This document shows positions 10,221 through 22,779 of a stretch of DNA of 64,000 nucleotides, piece after piece. Below the pieces are notes generated by a model. That model ran no database searches, was not told where the DNA came from, and saw only the letters and a program-made list of their open reading frames with translations. Within the stretch, counting starts at the first letter, position 1; each line of letters starts with the position of its first letter. Source of the stretch: Tetracentron sinense (taxonomy: Eukaryota; Streptophyta; Magnoliopsida; Trochodendrales; Trochodendraceae); the NCBI GenBank assembly GCA_015143295.1, contig CM026562.1, forward strand, positions 5,742,639 to 5,806,638, in the 5' to 3' direction. The translations under genes and the position numbers were made by a program.

Positions 10221-13200
10221 TTGGGTTCTCTATTTTTTTGTGGAATATAAGAGGTCTGGGGCGAGTGGAGAAGCGGGTGGCGGTTAAAAGGTTCGTGCGG
10301 ACCAAGCACCCATCGATTTTATGCATTCAAGAAACTAAACTGGCAGGCATCGAGGAGTTTCATATTAGAGATTTGTGGGGGTGCCAGGCTCCCGGTTGGA
10401 TTGAGCTCCCGTCGGTGGGGGCCTCGGGAGGTGTTCTGCTCTTGTGGGATTCTTCGAGGGTGGAGGTGTTGGAATCCGAAGTGAACGCTTTTTCGATTTC
10501 TATCTTATGCTGTCTGATTGGGGAGGATTTTCTTTGGGTTTTCTCTGGGGTGTACGGGCCGGTTGAGAGGTCGACAGACATCGATTTCTGGACAGAGCTG
10601 GATGATGTCAGCGTGCGTTGGGGAAAACCATGGTGTCTGGGAGGGGACTTCAATAGTATTCGCTTTACTTCGGAGAGGAAGGGAGGTTGCTCGCTCTCTC
10701 CTAAGATGCGGAGGTTTGGGGACTTTGTCTTCCGCCACGGTCTGATAGATTACCCTTTGAGAGGTACTCTATTCACATGGTCTCAGCCGGGGATCAATGG
10801 TCAAGCGAGCCGTATTGACCGGTTTCTAGTCGACCAAGCTTGGGAGGCTCACTTCCCAAACGCGATTCAGTCATCTCTTCCGAGGCCTATATCTGATCAT
10901 GTCCCAATCTTGTTAGAGATGGGGAGTTTTAGGGGGGGTCCTAGCCTGTTTAGATTTGAGAATATGTGGTTGGAGGATGAGCGGTTTCAGGACCTAATAG
11001 CCGAGGTGTGGGGCCAAACTAGGGGGTGGGGATCGGCTAGCACTCGGTTTGGACTTAAACTCAAAACTCTGAAAGCTCGATTGAAAGTTTGGAATAAGGA
11101 GGTTTTCGGTAATGTCCAAGTTCGCCTCTCCGGTTTACTAAGAGAGATAGAGATTTTGGATAGTTGGGCGGAAGTGCGAGATCTTTCCCCTTCGGAGTCT
11201 CGGGAGAGAGAAAGCAAGAAGATGGACTATATATCGACTTTAAAGTTGGAAGAGATAAGTTGGAAGCAAAAAGCTAGGACTCGGTGGCTTAAGGAGGGAG
11301 ATAGAAACACAAACTTTTTTCATAGAATGGCTAATTATAACCGCAAAAGGAATTTCATCTCTAAGCTGAAGGTAAACGGGAGGTGGGTGGAGGATCAAGG
11401 TGCGATTGAAGATTGTGTTATATCCTATTATAAAGGTTTGTATCGGGAGAGGGAGAGGTGGAGGCCTAAGCTTGATGGACTCGACTTTGATGGCATTTCT
11501 CATCTTCAGAGGGAGGCTCTTGAGAGTCCTTTCGAGGAGGAGGAGGTGCTTGACGCGATTCGGTGTTTAGAGAGTGACAAAGCTCCTGGTCCAGACGGCT
11601 TTACTATTGAGTTCTTCAGGAGATGTTGGGGAATCGTGGGGCAAGACTTCATGGAGGTGATGGCGGAGTTTTACGATACAGGGCATTTTGATCGAGTATT
11701 GAATAGCACGTTCATTGCTTTAATTCCTAAGAAGGAGGGGGCGGTGGAGCTTACAGACTTTAGACCCATTAGTCTGGTCAGCAGTACTTATAAAATCTTA
11801 TCTAAAGTGTTGTCAAGCCGCCTTAAGAAGGTTATGTCTTCCCTCATCTCTCCTAGCCAGAGTGCCTTTGTTGGAGGGCGCCAAATATTAGATGGGATCC
11901 TCATTGCCAATGAGTGCATTGATTCCAGGGTGAGAGCCAAAGAGCCAGGCATTCTTTGCAAGGTCGATTTGGAGAAGGCCTATGACCATGTAAACTGGGC
12001 TTTTTTGGATTACATTCTAGACAGAATGGGTTTTGGGAGGCGATGGAGGCAATGGATGTGGACTTGTGTGTCATCTGTTTCATTCTCCATTTTGATCAAT
12101 GGTAGCTCTGTGGGGTATTTTCCTAGCTCTAGGGGGTTGAGGCAAGGGGACCCCCTCTCACCGTTCCTCTTTGTGATTGTCTCTGAAGCGTTAGGTAGAA
12201 TGTTGTTGAAAGCTGAGGGGACTTTTTTCGAAGGTTTCAAGATTGGTCCATCTGGTTTGCGGATTTCTCATCTCCAATTTGTGGATGATACCCTCATTTT
12301 CTGTCGGGCGTCGAGGCGGGACCTTCTTAACATCAGATGTCTTCTCAGGTGCTTTGAGGCGGTGTCGGGGCTGCGGGTTAATCTTGCCAAATCAGAGATT
12401 CTGAGGGTGGGGGAGGTACCCATAATGGAGCACCTCGCTATTTGCCTTAGGTGTGGTGTGGGTTCCCTCCCTTCAGTTTATTTAGGCTTTCCTTTGGGAG
12501 CTAAATATAAGGCGAGATCAGTTTGGAATCCTGTAGTAGATCGGATTGTTCGGCGTTTGTCCGGTTGGAGGGCGTCCTATTTATCAAAAGGAGGGAAGTT
12601 GACGTTGATTAGAAGTACACTGCATGGTATTCCCACCTTCTTATTGTCGTCCCTTACTATTCCTCGTTCGGTGGCTCTTACCATTGAAAAGTTGCAAAGG
12701 GATTTTCTTTGGAATGATAGGGAGGGCAGCGCGAAGTACCATTTAGTGGAGTGGGCTCAGTTGTGCAGGCCAAAGGAGAATGGGGGATTGAATTTCAAAC
12801 CGATCACCCAGGTGAATAAAGCTTTACTTGGTAAGTGGGTGTGGAGGTTTGGGGTTGATAGAGACAGTTTGTGGAGGCAGGTGATTGTAGCCAAGTATGG
12901 GGAGTCTTCTTGTTGGACCCCTAGGGAGGTTAGGGGTTCCCATGGGCATAGCCTTTGGAAGGGCATTATGGCGACTGCAGATTTGGTGGTGCCGTTCTTC
13001 AGGTTCCAGGCGGGGAGAGGTTCGGAAATCAGGTTTTGGAAGGATATATGGTTAGGCTCCTCTCGTCTTTCGGACGACTTTGGTACTCTTTTTGCTCTTT
13101 CTATTGACAGGGATGCTCTCGTGGAGAGGTATTACGAGGAAGGGCCAAACGGTGTAGTTTGGTGTCCAAGGCTACGGCGCGACCTCAATGACTGGGAAAT

Positions 13201-13834
13201 CATAGAATTATCTCGGCTATTGGAGCGACTGTCTTCGTACCCTATATGCCCTGCGGTTCGGGATAGGAGGTCGTGGTATAGGAGTATTAATGGGATGTTC
13301 TCGGTTCGGCGGTTGTTCCAGTCTTTGCGTTCTTACCCGGTTGGATCTTATCCTTGGAGAGTGGTGTGGAATCCTGTCATTCCGTCCAAGGTGTCCTTTT
13401 TCATTTGGACGGCGTCGTTGGATAAGATCCTAACTGGGGATCATTTGAAACATAGGGGGTGGCAGTTGGCGAATAGATGCTATATGTGCTTTCAAGAGGA
13501 AGAAACAACGGCTCATTTGCTTTTGCATTGTCCTCTGGCGTCGGAAGTGTGGAGTTTCTTCCTATCTCGTATGGGACTGGCGTGGGTTGTTCCTTTTTCA
13601 CTACATGATCTCCTTGATTGTTGGCAGCGGGATAGGGGGGTGGGTGTTTGGAAGGAAGTTTGGGGAGCTCTCCCTGGGGCCATTGTGTGGGAGCTCTGGA
13701 AGGAGAGAAACCGTAGAGTCTTTGATGAGTCCTCAACCACAGTGCCTAGTTTGTGTGCCCGAATCAGAAGGTTAGTTTTAGAGTGGGTTGGGGTCAATAG
13801 GTTGAGGGAGGAAATCCTGGATATTCTGTATTAG
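10217..13834 (+). CDS. LINE (L1-type) ORF2: endonuclease / reverse transcriptase
   Basis: This is an uninterrupted 1205-aa ORF2. An APE-type endonuclease fills residues 1 to about 230: WNIRGLG at 9, QETK near 40, GGDFNSIR near 140, SDHVPILLE near 220. It nicks the target DNA. Reverse transcriptase follows: KAPGPDGFTIEFF, FRPISL, KVDLEKAYDHVNW, GLRQGDPLSPFLF, and the catalytic FVDD at 688-691. It primes cDNA at the nick. A zinc-binding region lies near 1088-1110 (CYMC, then HLLLHC). There is no RNase H after it, and the TAG is at 13832-13834. The start overlaps the ORF1 stop as ATGA. With an intact frame and an A-tail it is the youngest-looking LINE here, but lost 5' sequence means it cannot start its own transcription. 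Confidence 0.93.
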   Translation: MIGFSIFLWNIRGLGRVEKRVAVKRFVRTKHPSILCIQETKLAGIEEFHIRDLWGCQAPGWIELPSVGASGGVLLLWDSSRVEVLESEVNAFSISILCCLIGEDFLWVFSGVYGPVERSTDIDFWTELDDVSVRWGKPWCLGGDFNSIRFTSERKGGCSLSPKMRRFGDFVFRHGLIDYPLRGTLFTWSQPGINGQASRIDRFLVDQAWEAHFPNAIQSSLPRPISDHVPILLEMGSFRGGPSLFRFENMWLEDERFQDLIAEVWGQTRGWGSASTRFGLKLKTLKARLKVWNKEVFGNVQVRLSGLLREIEILDSWAEVRDLSPSESRERESKKMDYISTLKLEEISWKQKARTRWLKEGDRNTNFFHRMANYNRKRNFISKLKVNGRWVEDQGAIEDCVISYYKGLYRERERWRPKLDGLDFDGISHLQREALESPFEEEEVLDAIRCLESDKAPGPDGFTIEFFRRCWGIVGQDFMEVMAEFYDTGHFDRVLNSTFIALIPKKEGAVELTDFRPISLVSSTYKILSKVLSSRLKKVMSSLISPSQSAFVGGRQILDGILIANECIDSRVRAKEPGILCKVDLEKAYDHVNWAFLDYILDRMGFGRRWRQWMWTCVSSVSFSILINGSSVGYFPSSRGLRQGDPLSPFLFVIVSEALGRMLLKAEGTFFEGFKIGPSGLRISHLQFVDDTLIFCRASRRDLLNIRCLLRCFEAVSGLRVNLAKSEILRVGEVPIMEHLAICLRCGVGSLPSVYLGFPLGAKYKARSVWNPVVDRIVRRLSGWRASYLSKGGKLTLIRSTLHGIPTFLLSSLTIPRSVALTIEKLQRDFLWNDREGSAKYHLVEWAQLCRPKENGGLNFKPITQVNKALLGKWVWRFGVDRDSLWRQVIVAKYGESSCWTPREVRGSHGHSLWKGIMATADLVVPFFRFQAGRGSEIRFWKDIWLGSSRLSDDFGTLFALSIDRDALVERYYEEGPNGVVWCPRLRRDLNDWEIIELSRLLERLSSYPICPAVRDRRSWYRSINGMFSVRRLFQSLRSYPVGSYPWRVVWNPVIPSKVSFFIWTASLDKILTGDHLKHRGWQLANRCYMCFQEEETTAHLLLHCPLASEVWSFFLSRMGLAWVVPFSLHDLLDCWQRDRGVGVWKEVWGALPGAIVWELWKERNRRVFDESSTTVPSLCARIRRLVLEWVGVNRLREEILDILY

Positions 13835-14530
13835 TCATTCTAGTCGTCGGGGGGAGGAGTTGGTTCAAGGTTTTGTAGTAATGTCGGGGTCGAGTTTACT
13901 AGCTTGTAAACTTGAGGGTCCCTTGTCTTTAGTTGTTTTCTTGCCTTTCGTTTAATAAATTGAGGTATTGATCAAAAAAAAAAAAAAAATCGGATGTAGA
14001 TTTTTTATCATCTCTAGCATCTGCCTAGTATATATCTGTATAGGCCTCAACTCACATATGCCCATGTTTTCTGAATAAGAGTCCTCTACTTCGAGATGAC
14101 TTGAGATACCTCAAAATCATGTATATTGCTTCCAAGTGTGTGGACTTGGATGCATGCATAAACCTACTCACTATACTCACAACATAGGCAATATCAGGCC
14201 TCATGAGAGAGAGAGAGAGAGATTAGTTACCCCACTAATCGCTGAAAACTACTATCTTATAGAAGAACCTCATCCATCTCATCCACTTTGTGATTCTGTT
14301 CAATTGGGGTGTCAGCCGGTTTGGCCCCAAGATATTCATTATGAGATCTAGCAACCTCTATTCCCAAGTACTTAAGAAGACCTAGATCCTTGATCTCAAA
14401 CTCACTTGCTAGGTTCTTCTTCGGTTGTTCAATCTTTATCATATTTCTTCCACTGACAACTATATCATCTAAATACACGATAAGGACTCTAGTGTCATCC
14501 TTAGTGCGCCTAACAAATAAGGTAAGATCA

Positions 14531-16386
14531 TGTAGCGATTCTGAATTTCTGATTTAAATGCTAAGGGTATTTATGTAAATTCCTAGTTTAGGGGTATTTG
14601 GTAAATATCTCTAAAAGTCGTTTGGCCACGAGAACTAATTTTCTTAAGTGGAATAATTAAAAATGAGAATAATACACTAAGCGTGTAACTTAGGCTTGTA
14701 ATCAAACACAATTAGTCAAAGTAATTGGTAAAAGCACAATAAAGAGGTTATAGTATAAATAACTAAAGTTAACCTAATCTCTCATTATTTTACAAAACCT
14801 AAACTAAGAGAAGACTTTGGAGGAAGAAGAAGAGGCTAAGGTTTGAGATCTCTTGAGCAAGTTTGAAGAGTAGGAATTGGAGCTTGAGGATCTAGATTCT
14901 CGCCAACGAAAGGTCGAACTCGTGAAGCAAACCCTTTTGGGTGGTTTTCCTTTTCTAGAAATCCTAAATCTATAGGGTTGAGGCAAGTGAACACTCCTTT
15001 AGGCTTTAAATTCATGTTATTACTGTTTTTAATGTTATATTCAGTGTAATAAATGCCTAGAATCGATCTAGGAAGAAATGGGGTTGGTTTGGGGGTTTTT
15101 GGGTGAAAATGGGGTTTTACCCCGAAATCTGTTCGCAATCCGTTCGAACGGTCTGTGAACCATTGAAACAGTGAAGTTTATGGTTGATCACTCATGCTAT
15201 TTTAAAAAGTCCAGAATCTTGAACCGTTCGAACGATCGCATGACCATTCGAACAGTTATGCACTGTCACACATTTCAAAGTCCAGAACTGTCAACCGTTC
15301 GAACGATCATGCTTGTTTTTCATTGAAACATAGAAACTATGCATGTTTAGGATCCCTTCTATCATAATCATACTTTTTCCTTATTTTATAAATTGATACA
15401 CATGTTTTAACTCTATTACATTCATATTGTTCTCATCTCATATTTTGTAAATTTGATGATTAACTGTTGTGCATGCTTGTGTGAACTGCTTAAAATGTTT
15501 AGACCTTACATAGCTTAGTTAGATCCGTCTTGCTATGGTAATATAGGACACTATAGACCTATAGCAGGGAGGATATAGCTAACTTACCTTGGTTAATAAT
15601 TTGCAGTTAGGTCAGTCTTGCTATGTGTGGTATGGGATGTCGTGGCGGAGAAGATATAGCACCATTATTATTGTCTACATCATTATAATTATTAAATTAA
15701 TAAGTAACTTAACCTTGGGTGGACGGTGTACGATTCTATCGGTATCCTTGAGGTGTTGTCTAAGGCAGCCAAAAGAGGAACAGGTGTGTGATTCCATCGG
15801 TATCCGTGAGGAGTTGTCGAGGGCCGCCAACAAAGAAACAGGTGTGAGATCTTAATCGTCTTGTGAGGCATCGCTAGGGGGCTGCTATAAAGGAATAGGT
15901 GTGTGAATTCAGAGGCGTTGCGAAGGGCCGCCAGATGTGAACCAAGTAACTCAAAATGAAGAATATTAATTCATTTGAGTTGCCATTAAATTGCATATTA
16001 AGAAAAATGTAATCATAACTCGTGATTGCATGTGTTGCATGTGTGAATGTATTTATCTTTTTGGGCTTAGTGCTCACTCTTGTCATGTTGATACTTTTCA
16101 AGAGATTCCTGGAGGTCTTCTGGGGCTCTTGAGGAGCTGAGTAACTAAGAGAATATTCCTTTTGTCACTTTTGAGAGTGAATGACTGTAGAGAGGAACTT
16201 TGTTGAGAATTTAGTCGCACTTCATGTTTTGTTTAAACATTATAATTATGCTTGTTATGTTTATACATCTGGAATGATTTTGTATGCTTATGAAATTCAT
16301 TCACTATTGGGATTTGTCCTATGTTCAGGCTTCGAAACCTATACAAATATAAGGTAAATTGTGTCTAAGGGTTTCAGGGCGTGACA
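14531..16386 (+). mobile_element. Gypsy-type solo LTR
   Basis: The segment starts TGTAGCGATT and ends GGGCGTGACA, with GATCA on both sides (14526-14530 and 16387-16391), a perfect 5-bp target duplication. It splits the reverse transcriptase of the Copia fossil. It holds a TATA-like TATAAATA near 14754, a cluster of TTCGAA palindromes (15120-15320) and a tandem array (15715-15950). There is no coding part. It is an LTR left after recombination between two LTRs. Confidence 0.85.
15715..15950 (+). repeat. Tandem ~65-bp units inside the solo LTR
   Basis: Three to four diverged units share GATTC-TATCGGTATCC, GTGAGG-GTTGTC, GGCCGCCA and AGGAACAGGTGTG. They are best preserved at 15720-15850. Confidence 0.6.
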
Positions 16387-18394
16387 GATCAGCTTGACTT
16401 TGTAAGTATCCCCTTCTCTTTACAACAGCACTGAACCTTTCAAACCAGGATCTAGGAGGCTACATATAACACATTCTTCATCTTGCAAGCCAATCTTTAC
16501 CCCCTTCAAGTTGAAATCTTGGAAGAGGGGACATATAAACTTCTTTATTCAAAGTACCATGGAGAAAAACATTTTTGACATTGAGTTGGTAAAATGGACA
16601 CGACTAATTTGATGTCAATGATAAGATTACATGAATTGAATTCATCTTTGCTACCAGGGCAAAAGTTTCCTGGTAATCAATTCCATAAATTTGAGTGTAG
16701 CCCTTGGCTACCAACCTTGCCTTATACCTCTCAACTAATCCATCTGCTTTGCATTTAATCGTGAATACTCATTTACACCCGATAAGAATTTTTTCTTAAG
16801 GAAGATCTACCATCTCCCAAGTATTATTTTTGTTTAGTTCATTTATCTCTACTAGCATTACTTCCCTCCACATTAGTTGTTTTAGAGCATCGGTGACAGA
16901 AGATGGAATGAAAGTGGATAATAGTGAAGACTGAAGACACAAATGACTTGTAAGATGGAGATAACGCTTTATAGGATATAAAGTTAGCAATGGGATGTTG
17001 AGTACACGACTTCTTACATTCCTGAGAGCAATAGGAATACTAGATTCATCAACAGGCACTAAAGGCAGAGAAAAGTACTTACAAGAAGGGTTTTACTTGG
17101 ATCATCCGAAGAGATGATTTGGTCTGAGTTCGTGTTTGCTTTTGCCTTTCTTTGGTAGACTTGAATCTCTCCTTATTTTCTAACATTCTCCTCTTGAGCA
17201 CTAGTAACAGTCATCAAGGGCCAATGATGAGGGAGATGAAACCAAAATTGGCAATGGAATCATTCTCTCTTCGCACTCACTCTCCCCTTGAAGAGAGGAA
17301 GGATTGGAATATAAGGAAACAAACTCAAAGAATGTAATATCCATGGAGACAAATTTCTTTCAAGAAAGAAAATAATAAAATTTGTATTACCTATGATGAG
17401 AGGAATACCCAAGGAAGATATATTTAGATCCTTGAGGTCTAACTTAGTTCTGTTGGGACCCAAGATATGCATAAAACAAACACCACCAAATACTTTGAGG
17501 GGAATCAGAAACAAAGAACTCTCAGGTTTTAAGACCTGAGAGGGAGACTGAAAGTGCAAAACACGAGGTGAATCGACTAATAAGAAAAACATCAGTGAGG
17601 ACAGTTTCAGCCCAAAATTTTTTTAGAACATTACACTGTAATAGAAGAACATGAGTTACCTCCAATAGATGAAGAATTTTCCTTTCAGCAACATTAATCG
17701 GTTGATGGGTGTATGGACAAGAGTATTGATGTTCAATCCCATTTGTAGTCAAATATTCTGTTAACCCCCATTTATATACCCCCCATTTATATATTCTCCC
17801 CTTGATCAGTTCAAAGAATCTTGGTCATTTTTTCAAATTGTGTCTGAATTAACATATGGAATTGTTTAAAATAGTATATACCTCATCCTTTAAATTAATG
17901 AGATAAATTCATGTATATTTAGAATAATCATCAACAAAACTCACAAAATAACGATAACCAGAGATGGATGTAATAGGTGAAGGTCCCCAAACATCAATGT
18001 GAATTATATTAAACATAACAAAAGTTATATTAAAGCTAGGAGAAAAAGAAGCACGATGATGCTTTGCAAGTTCACACACTTCACAACGAAGATCAAAAAT
18101 AGAGAGAGAAGCAAACAAGTCAAAAAACATAATTTTGAAGTACTGAAAAAAACATGACCATGACAGGCATGCCAACACGTAAGACTAAAATGCTCGAGGA
18201 ACAGTAGGAGTTGCATCCAACAAATAGAAGCTAGCGGCTTCACAACCCGTACCAATTGTCTTCCTCGTTACCAAGTCCTGAAAAATACTGTAAGGGAAGA
18301 AAGTGACAGTACAATTCAATTTTGTCAGAAAACTAACAAAAAGAATATTTAATGCAAAATCGGGAACATGGAGAATATAGCTAAAGATAGGTGG

Positions 18395-20460
18395 TGTAGA
18401 GACCTGAATTTATTTTCCTTGACATTTGTGCTATTTATTTAATTCTATAGAAAAATGTGTTTAATTTTAATGCGATTAATTCTTATGAAGATTTATATAG
18501 AATGTATGAATATTGAAACCCAATTAATTTTCTTAATTTAACTCGTTTTTATAAATAAATTGCATGAAAAAGAAGTATATCAAAAAGTAGCGAAAAAGTA
18601 AAAATAAAAAAAAAATGATGAGAGACGGCCGATCGATCGGCAGTCGGCACACCACAGCTGATCGATTGCCGGCGGCTCCGATCGACACTAAATGGCCGAT
18701 CGATCGTCCGATGGTGATTTTCTCGGGATTTGTGTTTTTCCGACTTTTTGACTCCCTAGGGTTACCAACCTAAAGAGAGAGAAGTTTATTTGAGAGATCT
18801 AAGAGGAGAAACCAAAGGTTTTGCAAGGAGATCAAATTGCAGGATAAGAAATAGAACGTGAAGACCCAAATCGAACCCATTCGTAAGCGCTAAATCGTAG
18901 GGAAGCGATCAGGAGAGGTAAATATGGATTCCGTTCTATTAATAAAGTAATCATTAATGTAAGTAAGAATGATAAGATCAAGATCCAAAGAAAGAATTCG
19001 ATCAAAACATATTTACATAACATATGGCCCTTAAATAAGATTTCCATGAATTTTTAGAGATATTCTCTTATGATTTTCATTATGTATATCAACAAGGGGA
19101 AAAGGAAAATTTTTGTGGTATATGTATGATGGAGAATGGAGGAAGGGTGATTATTGGATTTGAAGGAATGCTTATGATCGTGATGCAAAAAATTGTAATG
19201 TGTCGTGAAATTAAGTTTTTGTCAAATTCTATTTATGAAATTATATACGTGGAATGGATGTATGATTTTTAATTTGATTTCTTGATTTAATTGTGGAAAA
19301 CCTATAGAACATGTTTTAAATTGATCAACCGTGTGAATTATTATATGCTTTGAATTGATGCATGATATACAAGTTGCATAGATGATATATGTTTAGTTAA
19401 AACAAACCGTAAATTATGGTTGTGTGGCTTTGGAGTATTATCATGGCGGTGTTAGTCGTTATAATGAATTTTCGAGAGTCCTTGACCATTAGGGTGCGAT
19501 TTAACTGAGGGTTATCATTGTTAACTCATGTCCACTCCAAATAATAAATATGTACAAGCATGACGAAAACCACGATTACAATAACTATGCAAGTATATAA
19601 GTATACAAGCATGAGCATGTTGAGTTTTGCACTGCCCGAGTACCAACAAGTCTAAAATCAAGGCAAGATAAGCCAAACAAGTTAATTACAAGCAAGCCGT
19701 GTACACCGGATAATGTTTTAAGCCATATGCACCGGATAATGTGCTAAGCCGTATGCACCGGATAATGTGCAAAAACATGTGGTACCTCAGTAAATAGAGT
19801 ATATGTTAGTCTCTACCCAATATATGGGGTAGAGTTATTTTAAGTTATTGCACAGTGCATATTGTTGAATACACTCACGGACAAGAAAGACAAGTACGGA
19901 AGACAAGTACAAGTAAACACACGTAAGAATTGAAAAGAAAGATGTTTCCGCACTTTGATTTATGTATGTACACATGATTTGTCAATCCATGATTTATGCT
20001 TTGTATTAATGTTTACTATATTTTTAGTTAGGAGTTCATATACGCAGAGTGTTTTCAATACTCAACCGAACTGTTATTTTCGGCAGGTTTGGGGTTCGAT
20101 ATTTGCACACCTAGACCGTGGGAAGAGGAAGAATACGTAGAGGAAGAAGATCCAACGGGGTGATTATCCCGAGGGTGAATGAAATCTGGATCGTTGGCCG
20201 TATTCCGGAAATTGATTTATTAGTATTTAAATTGAGTCCAAGAAATTGTAATGGAATTGATTTTGGATTTATGGTTAGGTTCAATTGATGGTTAAGAATC
20301 ACGAGGATGATTCAGATTTTCATATTTAGTTTAATTGTGGATTTTTATAAATGTTCTTTGAAGTATCAGTTTATTATTAATTGAGAAAAAAAATCAGGTT
20401 CACTTTTCAGATTGCCTAAAATGCTTATGACTGGATGTTATGATGGTTAAGTAGACACAT
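18395..20460 (+). mobile_element. Second probable solo LTR (about 2.07 kb)
   Basis: The start, TGTAGAGACCTGAATTT, resembles the first solo LTR's TGTAGCGATTCTGAATTT. It breaks the Copia fossil between the protease/pre-integrase part and gag. The right end is near 20460, and GGTGG/GGTGA flanks would fit a decayed duplication, but the boundary is uncertain. It contains a cluster of CGATCG palindromes (18627-18713) and a short tandem array (19686-19771). No coding part was seen. Confidence 0.6.
19686..19771 (+). repeat. Three tandem ~28-bp units
   Basis: Three copies of a unit containing AAGCCGTATGCACCGGATAA follow one another, the first with GTGTAC in place of GTATGC. Confidence 0.7.
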
Positions 20461-21140
20461 GGTGAGCAGAACCAATGATACTTGACTGAGCAAAAGTGGA
20501 GGTGGAGGTAGCAGATGGGCCATCTAGTTGTGTCATGAAACGCAGAATGTTTTCTATTTCACCCTTAGAGACAGAGATCATATCCTTGTGGGAAAAGAAT
20601 ATCTTGTGAGGTTTCCAAAGATGCACGAAGAGCTGAAGGAGGAGAGAGAACCGAACCAATAGCATCTCCCATGGAGGTATTATGAGTTGTGGAGGAACCT
20701 AGCATGTTGAACTTCTATAGTCGACCAACCAAATCCTCGCAATTTTCCTTCAAGTGGCTCCTATGTCCACAATGATCACACTTTAACTTATCACGGTCTT
20801 CAAGGCGAACATAATTCCTCTGCAGTTGTCTGAGCCCATTTCTATTACCCATTTTTCCCACTATGGAAGAGGCTAGGGCAGATCTTTTCATTACTGGCAA
20901 TAGGAGTCATGGCAGTTCTCCTGCTTGCATCACTCTGAACATAAGCATAAACATTATTGAGGGATAGTAACTCATCCTTACTGATGATCTATACCCTTGT
21001 CAGCTCAAGATCCGGATTCAGTTTTACAAGAAACTCAAAAATTCTGGTTCGCTCGACCTATTTCTTGGAAAGAGCTTTGTCCCTAGGGCATAAAGGCTTA
21101 AAAATCTAGTAGTGGTATAACTCTTCTCACACACTACGAA

Positions 21141-22779
21141 TAGGGGCGAAGCCAGGAATTTTCTTCTTTCTGGGGGTGGAAGAATAGGACAATAGGTTCG
21201 GTAGAGTTATTATTTAAATCAAATTAATTGTATTTTTAATTTTTTTTATATTATATATATAAGGAAAATTATTCTTTTTGGCGGAATGCACGGACCTCTA
21301 CAGCCGCCACGTGTCCCTTTTTAACACCCACTAACTTTGGTTAAGATTCACTCACCCCTAAGGTTCATCCATCTAACCTTGGTTTTAAGAAAAAAATATT
21401 AATCTTTAAGTTGATTAAGCTTAACCACAGTTAAAGGAGGATCTACAACCTACCATGTCTCTTTTAACACCCACTAATTGTGGTTAAGATTCACTCACCC
21501 TTAGTTTAATCTTGATTTTTAGAAGAAGGAAAATATTAACCATTAAGCTTAACCATAGTTAAAGGGAGATGAACAGAGCACGCGGAAATTTGGGAGGGCC
21601 ATTAACATAGTTGTCAAGGCGACTAGGTGACTTGAGGTGATAGGCCCCATGGACGCCTGAGTCGGTAGCCTGACGCGCCCGAGGCATCGCATGATGAACT
21701 TTTTGTTACAGAAATTCCTCCTAATGTGAGATCTATGTATGAGCATTTTCTTTTATAAGAGACCATACATTCATATAAATTACATCATTGTCAAGATGCA
21801 CTTTGATAGAATCATTGTTAGAGACATCTCTAAGAATAATAGAGGAGAATTTCAAGTGTTGGAAAAAAAAATTGAATAAAAATTAAGTCTACACTGACTA
21901 CTGAAAGAGAGGGAGAGAGGGATTGTGAGGGATAAAAATAGACAGCCCAACAGGAAAGAGAGAAAAGAAGGAGAGGAGAGACGAGAGGAGAGAAGGGAGA
22001 ATATAAAACTAAATAAAATGTAGAAAAATAGTTCAACAGTCAAATGTGACATTGAACAAGAGAGAAAGAAGAGAGAGGGAGATGTTGTACATTTCACTCT
22101 CATTTCTTTCTTTTTCTCGATTATATTTGAGATAAGTAATAAAAATAATATTATAAGCAAAATATATAACTATAGGGTATGCATTTATTTGAATTATAAA
22201 AAAAAAAAAATCCCCTTCAAATATGAGTTTATAAGAGTTTGAGGGGTCCAAGAAGAAATTTAGGGCATTTGAAGGCTCTTAATTTATTATTAGGCCACCT
22301 GAGCTAGCTGTATTTTAACAATCATGGAAAAAAAACAAACGGGGACTATATGGTCCTCTTCTTTCTTCTTCTATCTGTAAAAAATTTTTGTTTGATATAC
22401 AAATCTGAACATATTGTATTGTAAAAGATATTAGAAGTACATAAAATAACCTATATTTTTGTTTACCGAATTATCATATTCAAATAAAATAAATATTTGT
22501 ATCCTTAGACAATAATAATGTTATATATATATATCAATTTTTAATAATGACCGCCTGAGGCGGCCAGTCGCCTGAGCACAGCAGAGCGCCTGGTCACCTA
22601 GGCGACCGCCTGAGACACCTAAAGCGACGCCTTTAACAACTATGGCCATTAACTCATAATTTGGGGGAGCCACTATATAAAAAATTTTGATAATTTTTTT
22701 TTTTTTTAAATCCTACTAGCTCAAGAAGGATTTGCCAAAAAAAAAATTTTGGGGGGGGGGGGCATGGGCAAATACTCTG
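21141..22779. mobile_element. hAT-like element with GGGGCGAAGCC end, partly degraded
   Basis: The left end TAGGGGCGAAGCCAGG belongs to the widespread plant CAGGGGCGGAGCC group. ACTACGAA (21133-21140) and ACTACAAA (22780-22787) suggest an 8-bp duplication, but the right terminus is not a good inverted match, so the right limit is uncertain. It interrupts the gag of the Copia fossil and carries a TTAACC-type repeat pair (21300-21580) and a complete smaller hAT. Confidence 0.5.
21606..22644. mobile_element. hAT non-autonomous element (1.04 kb)
   Basis: The ends are CATAGTTGTCAAGGCG and, inverted, CATAGTTGTTAAAGGCG. GCCATTAA flanks it on both sides (21598-21605 and 22645-22652), a perfect 8-bp duplication. 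The subterminal sequence is rich in CGCCTGAGGCG/CCTAGGCG words, as in the element at 40497-41119. No transposase was seen. Confidence 0.85.

Larger units (their letters stand above)
9478..13989 (+). mobile_element. 5'-truncated LINE copy with A-tail
   Basis: The copy runs from about 9478 through the ORF1 tail and ORF2 to a 140-bp 3' UTR and 16 A's at 13974-13989. Beyond the tail, GGATGTAGATTTTTT (13992-14006) resembles GGATTTATATTTTTT (9463-9477) and may be a 15-bp target duplication with two changes. It inserted into the RNase H region of the surrounding minus-strand Copia fossil. Confidence 0.75.

Noticed and set aside
13401-13797. Antisense open frames of 94-111 codons inside the LINE ORF2
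   Set aside because: They are shadows of the intact 1205-aa ORF2 and match no family.
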